From Mesodorylaimus sp. YZB2_4 (lineage: Eukaryota; Nematoda; Enoplea; Dorylaimida; Dorylaimidae): 64,000 nt of DNA. Positions 57,987 through 64,000 of the stretch are shown here, piece by piece. Within the stretch, counting starts at the first letter, position 1. Each line of letters opens with the position of its first letter. The position numbers and the translations under genes were made by a program. The stretch is taken from NCBI GenBank assembly GCA_030248295.1, contig JASANH010000427.1:62001-126000 (forward strand), read 5' to 3'. A model generated the notes under the pieces. That model did not search any database. It was given only the letters and a program-made list of their open reading frames with translations, and was not told the DNA's origin.

Positions 57987-58993
57987 GTACCGGAGCTTGA
58001 AAAGATTGATTTGAGGAAACCTAAGAAGAAGATTCTAGTAGACCTAAAACATAAGCTCATAGTCAGCTGTTGAAGACTTGTATTCATATACCCATCTTCG
58101 TCAATGGATATCTTGTTTGTCATACAGTATATGGTTTGGAATTTGTTTTTTTTTTTCATACTAAATGCACGATATTGCACCTACATAGCAGAAAAAAGTG
58201 CGGCGTTTCCGAGCATGTTTATTAAAACTATAGTATGTCTCTGATTGTGGAAAGTAACCGCAGCATGACTTTCCTGCTTTACTAATCATGTAGGTGGAAA
58301 ATAAGGGGAAGAACCCAGAAATCCACATTCAGTTTTGATTGAAAGCGAAGCACTCTATGAAACCGACTCAAGCTCGTACAGTCCTAAACTTGCCTTCAAA
58401 CGCTCACTCGCCACGCGCAAACAGAGTGGCCTGAAAGCGTGATGAGGGGTGATACGGAACCGTGGGTTCTGTGGACGGCGAGGAGGGACGAATGCGATGG
58501 GACATAGTGGCGGTAACTTGATGTAATTGTGAACGATCAGACTCGGCGAATGCGATAACGACACTGACCTGATTGCTAGCGCTCCCACGATCAGAGTGCA
58601 ACTCATTAGGTACGCGCGCTACAGCAGACTCACCCGCTCACATCAAAAAGTGCGTTGAACTCAAATAGCATCTTTACACGGGCGAGTGTTCGACTTGTGG
58701 GCTGGTAAATCGTTCCTTAAAAAATTTGTCCCTTCACCCTCGAGTGCGCATAAGGGTTTTTGTGATGTGGTAAATCATGAACATGAACATGAACAAGTAA
58801 TTATTGTTCATTTTGTACTACCTATCTTTGATTGACTGGAACAGATTGTCGCTGGTGATGGACGCATGTCTTGTTTGCGGCGTAGGCGTAACGAAATTAG
58901 CATTTATATATGATATCTTACGAACCAGCCGTACACTATGACAGTAAAGCTGAAAAGCCTCGTTCCTGCGTCTAACATAACATAACTAGCTTA
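57987..58993. other. 3' flank of the lectin gene
   Basis: The segment 58150-58280 (containing gagcatgtttattaaaactatagtatgtc) recurs near 60640-60690 and 61380-61500, tying those regions to the lectin locus. A short (acatga)n run lies at about 58776-58796. I found no additional lectin exon, although a donor at 57983 leaves the possibility open. Confidence 0.45.
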
Positions 58994-60095
58994 AGGCGAA
59001 TTCACATTTGAGACGCACCATCCGACCGAGCCATCCAACAGAGCCGAGCAACCGAGCCGACCGAGCCGACCATCCGAGGTAGTATTCACATTGACTATGC
59101 GTCCAGCGCGTCCTGCGTCTCTTACGTCTCGCGTCCAATGCGTCTTGCGTCCAGTGCGTCTGGAGCGGCCAGCCGATGCTCTATTCACGTTGACTTGCGT
59201 CCAGTGCGTCCTTGCGTCCACTGCTCGGTTTGCTCGGCTCGGTCGAAGTTGAGAATTTTCAACTTTTCCAACCGAGCTCACCTGTGCTTGAACTTGCAAA
59301 TATTGGTATTTTGATCAGTTTTTATTCAATTTTGGCTGGAGACGCGTGGAAGTTAAATTGTTAATGGAGAGCGAGAAAAAATACATCCCCGCTACCAATG
59401 GGGATGCACTGTAATTATGGTTTTGCATGAATTGGGCATATCGCAACCTAAAACTTGCCCCCGTTTGGGACTGAGGCGAGCCACGGCTGTACACGGCCAC
59501 TGTACATACAATATATCAAGATCTAAAAATATCAAACATTGCCCAAAATGCATATTCCACAAGGGGTGCATGAGCTAAGAATGATTCAGAAAATCGGAAG
59601 AGAGCACTGAATTACCAGAGGTCAGTCTGCTTAAAAAGGACACTTTGGTGCATAGATACCCTCTCTGTGTTGAACACTGCAGGAGCGCAGTAAAGGGGAG
59701 TTTGCGTTATGATAATAGAAAAGATAGCCGATGAAGCTGTCGTCAGCCAATGGTCAGTCATTTAGAATTTAGAATGTTTCAAGACAGCGGCTGTTAAACA
59801 AGTTTCTCGCCGGCGGCGGCGGTGGGTGTACAGTATGGTCTCGCTTCTCGCGCAAGGAGGGGGGCGATCTCTCAAACCGAGCCCGCTATGTTGCAGAAAA
59901 AAAACGAAGCTCGGTCGGTCAACGCCAATGTGAATGCACCGACCAAGCCACCCGACCGCAATCGGAGCCAACCGCATGAACGCAAGCCGAGCAAACCGAG
60001 CTTTTCGATGTGAACATCATGCGGCTCGGTTAGCTCGGTCGTCTCGGCTCGGTTCTTGCGGCGGACGCACCAAACGCAGCAATGTGAATTCGCCT
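58994..60095. mobile_element. Harbinger-like MITE, 1.1 kb
   Basis: The ends AGGCGAATTCACATT and AATGTGAATTCGCCT are inverted and flanked by a perfect TTA duplication (58991-58993 and 60096-60098). A 3 bp TTA target is typical of PIF/Harbinger elements. Subterminal regions are packed with CCGAGC/GCTCGG words and tgcgtccagtgcgtc repeats, likely transposase-binding sites. No transposase frame survives, so it is non-autonomous. Confidence 0.78.
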
Positions 60096-60269
60096 TTAGC
60101 GGGTGTAAAGTGTTATCTATCGTCCTTTTTACATCACTCGCGCTTGCTCTCCAGCGATTACACGATGTACAGCATGTAGTCTATGAAAAAGACGGTCGCG
60201 AAATGCTGATGGGGGGGGGGGGGGGGTATAAATAATACATGGGCTTTGTCAGCCACTCGCAGCCCACGT

Positions 60270-60690
60270 CGAATCAATAGCTTCCATTACTTGGAGCCAC
60301 AATATAATACATGCCTATCCATTATGCTCTACGCCGTGTCTTTCTTGGCCTACAGTATCTTCTTTTGACACTCGCACATCGATTTTTACCTTGGCTTTTC
60401 CCCCAGTGGCGCTCTAGGAAACACTGCAGCGCGGCTCGTGTCAGGCGCTTAATGCCAGCGCAACGCAAAAAAGTTAACGATGATTTTTTTTGATTGCTTA
60501 TTTCATTGCATAATCACCGAACCGTAGGGGCTGTTGCTAAATGACAGTCTTTTCTTAGAGTAAAACAGTTCCACAAGGTCGATAGGAAAGAAATAAGAAG
60601 CCTTCATGCCGATGTCGTGCTATGTTTTAAGAAAGTTTGTTTAGTCGGTGGTTAATAACACTATAGTATGTCTTATTAGACTGCAGCTAC
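60270..60690 (+). pseudogene. Relic of the lectin gene 5' region
   Basis: The segment aaccgtaggggctgttgc...aacagttcca...gccttcat...atgtcg matches the lectin promoter and start (aaccgtacgagctgttgc...aacagttcta...gtcttcat...atgtcg near 55845-55935). The open frame at the matching ATG runs only ten codons (MSCYVLRKF...) to a stop. Upstream similarity extends to about 60400 and more weakly to 60270. The remaining lectin exons were not found next to it. Confidence 0.6.
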
Positions 60691-61199
60691 AGACCCAAGA
60701 ATTCTTGTGCTTTTTAACACGATGAAAATGACAGACACTACAGAAGGGTTGAAGAAAAATGTTAATAGTTGTTTGCATGCGGTTTTCTAAACACCATTGG
60801 CAGGAAACTTTGGATCAGATAATTGATCCGATCCGGCCGTGACACGCCAGCTCCTCCACTTTCGATGCTTGTATAGTGCAATCTGCGCATACTACAAGCA
60901 AAAGGTCCTCCCCTCTCCGTTTCTGCTACTTTTTCACCCACTCTAATAGCGGTTGGTTTCTAGTCGATGCCGAAAGGTGATCAATGCGTCTCTATTCTAC
61001 ATGGGTGCCCCATGGATGGATCGATTTTTTGAGGTAACTAGCGTTTTAAGGATAACAAAATACACCTCCAACTCGCGATCGAGATGATTCGAACCAGCAA
61101 TTCGTCCAGCTGCGTTTCGTTTCTCTTCGAGATCTGCATGAACATCCGCAAACAGATTATTAATTTTCAGAAGAGTAGTAACTCGAAAACTGAATTTAA

Positions 61200-61340
61200 C
61201 TGATTCTAGAAAGATTCAGTGACAGTTAAATTCAGTTTTGGCGAGGAGATTCAGTTTCAGTTTCAGTTACAGTTTACTGAATTAAAAAGATTTAGTTAAC
61301 TGATAGATTCACTTTGAGTTTCAGTCAACTGTAACAACGG
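61200..61340 (+). repeat. CAGTTT-rich low-complexity tract
   Basis: Imperfect copies of ttcagttt, cagttaa and tcagttac fill about 140 bp. They look like a decayed minisatellite. Confidence 0.6.
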
Positions 61341-61848
61341 TAATCTTGTGAGTCATATTTGCCGTGGAATTTATATTTTTTCCATACGTATTGCTAGATA
61401 CACCAAAGCAGACTGAAAAAATGTGTGGTGTCCGTGAGCATGTTTATTAACACTATGTCCCACGATCAGACTGCAGCTAGTAAACGCAGCGTGACCTTCA
61501 CCTGCACGAAGGTGCAACATGAGAAAAAACGATCAATAGCGATCGATAAATCACACGCTTGTGTGATGAGCATTCCCGAACGGCATTGCAGAGCACAGCG
61601 ATATGTTGCAACGCCTGAAGACTCTGTAGCGCTTTCTGACGTCAAATTTGTTCTCCAAATCTTGCAATTAGACTCGTCTGACCACGAGCAAACTGGCATG
61701 TTACTACAGTTTCTAAGACGGCAGTTCTAGCTTTGATTTTTAATTTTTATTCTGTGTGTTTTAATTGGATAGAATGCGCTAATTATTAATAATTATCAGG
61801 TACAAACATGGCATGGTTAGTCTGTTGCAAAGAACAGAAACTGGTCTG

Positions 61849-62004
61849 TCAAGGGTTAACGACCAATGTCTTCACTTCTTCGTCGTTGAAGCAGTAAAAG
61901 TAACATTCTTCTTTTGATCGTGGCATCCTCCATGCACCCACATTCAATGCCCAGCCGCAATAGGCGTCTTGAATAGAGACGCATTGATCACCTTCCGGCA
62001 TCGA
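61849..62004 (-). CDS. Orphan terminal exon, Cys-rich PAN-like
   Basis: After a good acceptor (tttgttttctag) an open frame of 51 codons reads SMPEGDQCVSIQDAYCGWAL and onward to KEECYFYCFNDEEV, ending in a stop. The spacing C-17-C-3-C resembles the PAN-like exon of the lectin gene (C-18-C-3-C). It is probably the last exon of a paralogous minus-strand gene. Upstream exons on the minus strand were not resolved; the R1 repeat at 62230-62570 is the nearest candidate neighbour. A broken copy of the same exon start lies at 60969 on the plus strand. Confidence 0.45.
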   Translation of the reverse strand, partial: SMPEGDQCVSIQDAYCGWALNVGAWRMPRSKEECYFYCFNDEEVKTLVVNP

Positions 62005-62229
62005 CTAGAAAACAAACTGCTATTAAAGTGGGTGGAAAAGTAGAAGAAACGGAGAGGGGAGGACCTTTTGCTTGTAGTATGCGCAGATTGCACTATACAA
62101 GCATCGAAAGTGGAGGAGCTGGCATGTCACGGCCGGATCGGATCAATTATCTGATCCAAAGTTTCCTGCCAATGGTGTTTAGAAAACCGCATGCAAACAA
62201 CTATTAACATTTTTCTCCAACCCTTCTGT

Positions 62230-62570
62230 AGTGTAATGAATGAGGTGAGATCAATATTCTGCATTGATGCTTCCTTTTTCCTGCTCACAAATAGAGTTAC
62301 AAGTTATCTTGTCGTTGTTATCATTTGAGACCAGAGAAAACATGGATGAACCAGATTTTGCAAATAGTTTAAAGTCGGTCGACAGAAATATCAGTGAGTG
62401 AGGAGTGGAAATATCCGTTTTTATAAGATAATTTGAAAATATGGCCACAGTCATTAATTTTTTCACAACATATTCTCGATGTTAGCAATCATGAATCAAT
62501 GCAGGCACCACAAAGAACCAAGTTCTTTCAAACTTACGAGTCCAGTATTGTTGCATGAGGGCCAGAGAAA
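62230..62570 (-). repeat. Dispersed repeat R1, copy 2
   Basis: This is the reverse complement of 42055-42370, with the same order of blocks and moderate divergence. It directly abuts the inverted-repeat arm that ends at 62228. Confidence 0.6.
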
Positions 62571-62870
62571 AGGAGCAAATTACCGCTTAGCAAGCAGAGA
62601 CAGGTATCACATATTTTTGTAATCTAGAATTTTTACAAAAATTCAAGCTGGAAAATGGCGGGAAGTTCGAATATGCTATATATGTATACTACCCTCGTCC
62701 CAGCCAGAGCTTGTCGTATATGGTCTATAGCGCACAGTGACTAAGGTATGTATTGTAGTCGGTACCCCCAAAGTATGGCCAGTTCATCTATTCCAGAATG
62801 TACAGTATCTAGTTCTTCTGAATCTTACAACAGTTTTTAGGCCAAGTTACAAGCTTCGTGCGACGCGGAA

Positions 62871-63095
62871 ATTGAATTTCCCGCTGCGAGCGTTTATGAC
62901 AGTTTTACATAAAAGATAAACCCCCTATGTGCTTGCGCGTGAGATGTGAAATAGCTTTGTATTGACATTTTTCTTTCAACTTGAAACCAAAACTGTTTCA
63001 GGCCACCGTCTCTACACATGCACGCACGCAGACTTTGAAGGGAACTTTTCACTTATGCGAAATTGTCATAAGCGGACAGCGGGAAATTCAAATTT
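62871..63095. mobile_element. GGCGGGAAATT MITE, family M1 copy 3
   Basis: The ends attgaatttcccgctgcgagcgtttatgacagttttac and gaaattgtcataagcggacagcgggaaattcaaat are inverted. It is about 225 bp, the shortest copy. Confidence 0.65.
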
Positions 63096-63700
63096 TGTAA
63101 AGCTATCTCAAAACTCTCACAAGCTTAAAATTTGCAAAGCTATCTCGGATACCTTACGATAAAACCTAATGACTCTTTGAGCAGGTCGTCCATTCGGACA
63201 TCTCTTCCGCCCTAAGAGCATCTTTCTGCGATCTCCGTTGCCCATAGTCAGTGGATCCGGTCCAGCGCAACCATTGGCTGGACTCCCTAAAACAGTCTGG
63301 TCTAAAAACAGCGTACTCGCTTCTTATGCTCTTCATGTAATGCAAACTAAAAATTAGGCAGCTAGTCCAACTTACTCTGAGGACAGCTGCAAATTTGGCA
63401 GCCATGAGCATCAACGCCCAAAACGCAATCTCGGCCAAAGTTCAGAGAACATGGAAGGGACGCCGATTTGGAACAGTTCTTTTGACCTGAAATTAATCAG
63501 CTTGACAGTTTTTTGGGGGGATGGTTTCTCTGGTATTCACAATTTATAAGTAAGCCGTGCGCAAAGACAAGATTATTTTCTCAGAACAGTGATTGGCCGT
63601 CAGTAGAAATAAGTGTATTATCAAAAAATGATGAGCTATCTGGGTTCATTCACGATTAGCATCTGACACGGCTTACTTTGTCACCCTTTCCTTAAACAGG

Positions 63701-64000
63701 TTATCTGGCCCTCCCAAGGCTAACAGAAAAGTCCTACTCGCTCTGTCCATGGTCGCATTCTCAACTTTGCTCTCCCTCCTTCTGACCATTGGCACGGTTC
63801 GTCCGATGTTCAATCTTGGAATGATCAATGGCAGGTCACTGTTTTTATCCACACTCGCCGTGTGTTCTATTTCTTTCTCCTCAGCTCGTATCTTCACATT
63901 GTCCCGAAGTTGGAGGCCTGCACTGGCCGCCATGACACTCTTGTCATCTCTGGCCACTGCGGCTCGGACATCAGTTCCATTCACTACTGCCTCGCCCTCG
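63701..64000 (+). CDS. Possible partial exon running off the window
   Basis: A strong acceptor (caccctttccttaaacag) precedes a frame that is open to the end of the window. It encodes two hydrophobic stretches (VLLALSMVAFSTLLSLLLTI and SLFLSTLAVCSISF), like part of a multi-pass membrane protein. The minus strand is also open here (63673-63984) and would encode a charged peptide ending at a GTAAGC donor, so strand is undecided. A nearby frame at 63356-63489 (AAMSINAQNAISAKVQ) could belong to the same gene. No family is recognised. Confidence 0.25.

Larger units (their letters stand above)
60735..62228. repeat. Long inverted repeat with lectin-family sequence
   Basis: The arms at 60735-61000 (plus) and 61965-62228 (reverse complement) are nearly identical over about 260 nt, including gcatgcggttttctaaacaccattggcaggaaac and gatgcttgtatagtgcaatctgcgc. 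Each arm ends inside the same exon start, cttctag|TCGATGCCG-like. The spacer between the arms contains a CAGTTT-rich tract (61200-61340) and lectin 3'-flank-like sequence (61380-61500). High arm identity suggests a recent inverted duplication. Confidence 0.75.

Noticed and set aside
62988-63000. CTGTTTCA, the upstream motif of nematode piRNA genes
   Set aside because: A single 8-mer hit in 64 kb is expected by chance, and it lies inside an M1 MITE.

Overview
This is nuclear genomic DNA from an invertebrate animal. The genes have many spliced exons with GT-AG introns of about 70 bp to 8 kb, and the proteins are metazoan types. The lineage is not settled. Short polypyrimidine acceptors, frequent poly-G/poly-C runs, many ctgtac/tacagt words and repeats carrying GGCGGGAAATT look nematode-like or generally ecdysozoan, but nothing here is diagnostic. 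I rebuilt gene models by hand from open frames, splice sites and phase agreement. Eight complete coding sequences add up to exact multiples of three.

Layout. 1-1765: 3' flank. 1766-15780 (minus): Raptor, the mTORC1 scaffold, 8 coding exons and 1559 aa, with introns full of foldback elements. 15781-18308: divergent intergenic region. 18309-28772 (plus): an RNF220-like RING E3 ligase, 8 exons and 438 aa, with an 8.3 kb third intron. 28773-32775: a nested retroelement stack (LINE remnant holding a tRNA-derived SINE, which holds a solo LTR). 32776-36601 (plus): secreted, probably GPI-anchored alpha carbonic anhydrase, 352 aa. 37361-38818 (minus): membrane-anchored SAM-dependent methyltransferase, 308 aa. 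40319-46546 (plus): three tandem four-transmembrane paralogues. 46547-50900: repeat-rich and without genes. 50901-53927 (plus): matrix metalloproteinase, 10 exons and 478 aa. 55931-57986 (plus): secreted C-type lectin with a PAN/apple-like C-terminus, 283 aa. 57987-64000: a Harbinger-like MITE, a broken and partly inverted copy of lectin-family sequence, an orphan Cys-rich terminal exon, and open frames running off the window.

The genes do not form a pathway. Raptor and the E3 ligase are intracellular regulators. The carbonic anhydrase, metalloproteinase and lectin enter the secretory pathway. Local duplication, in the four-TM cluster and the lectin/PAN cluster, is the main evolutionary theme.

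Repeats dominate the rest: two clear tRNA-derived SINE families (A and B), a weaker third, a TA-flanked MITE family, a GGCGGGAAATT-ended MITE family, two CCGACC foldbacks, a TTA-flanked MITE and several single long foldbacks. I found no CRISPR array, rRNA gene, convincing functional tRNA gene or intact autonomous transposon. I do not see a clear undescribed biological system. The best leads are the four-TM cluster with its start-codon, TATA and splice-donor changes, and the inverted lectin/PAN relic.
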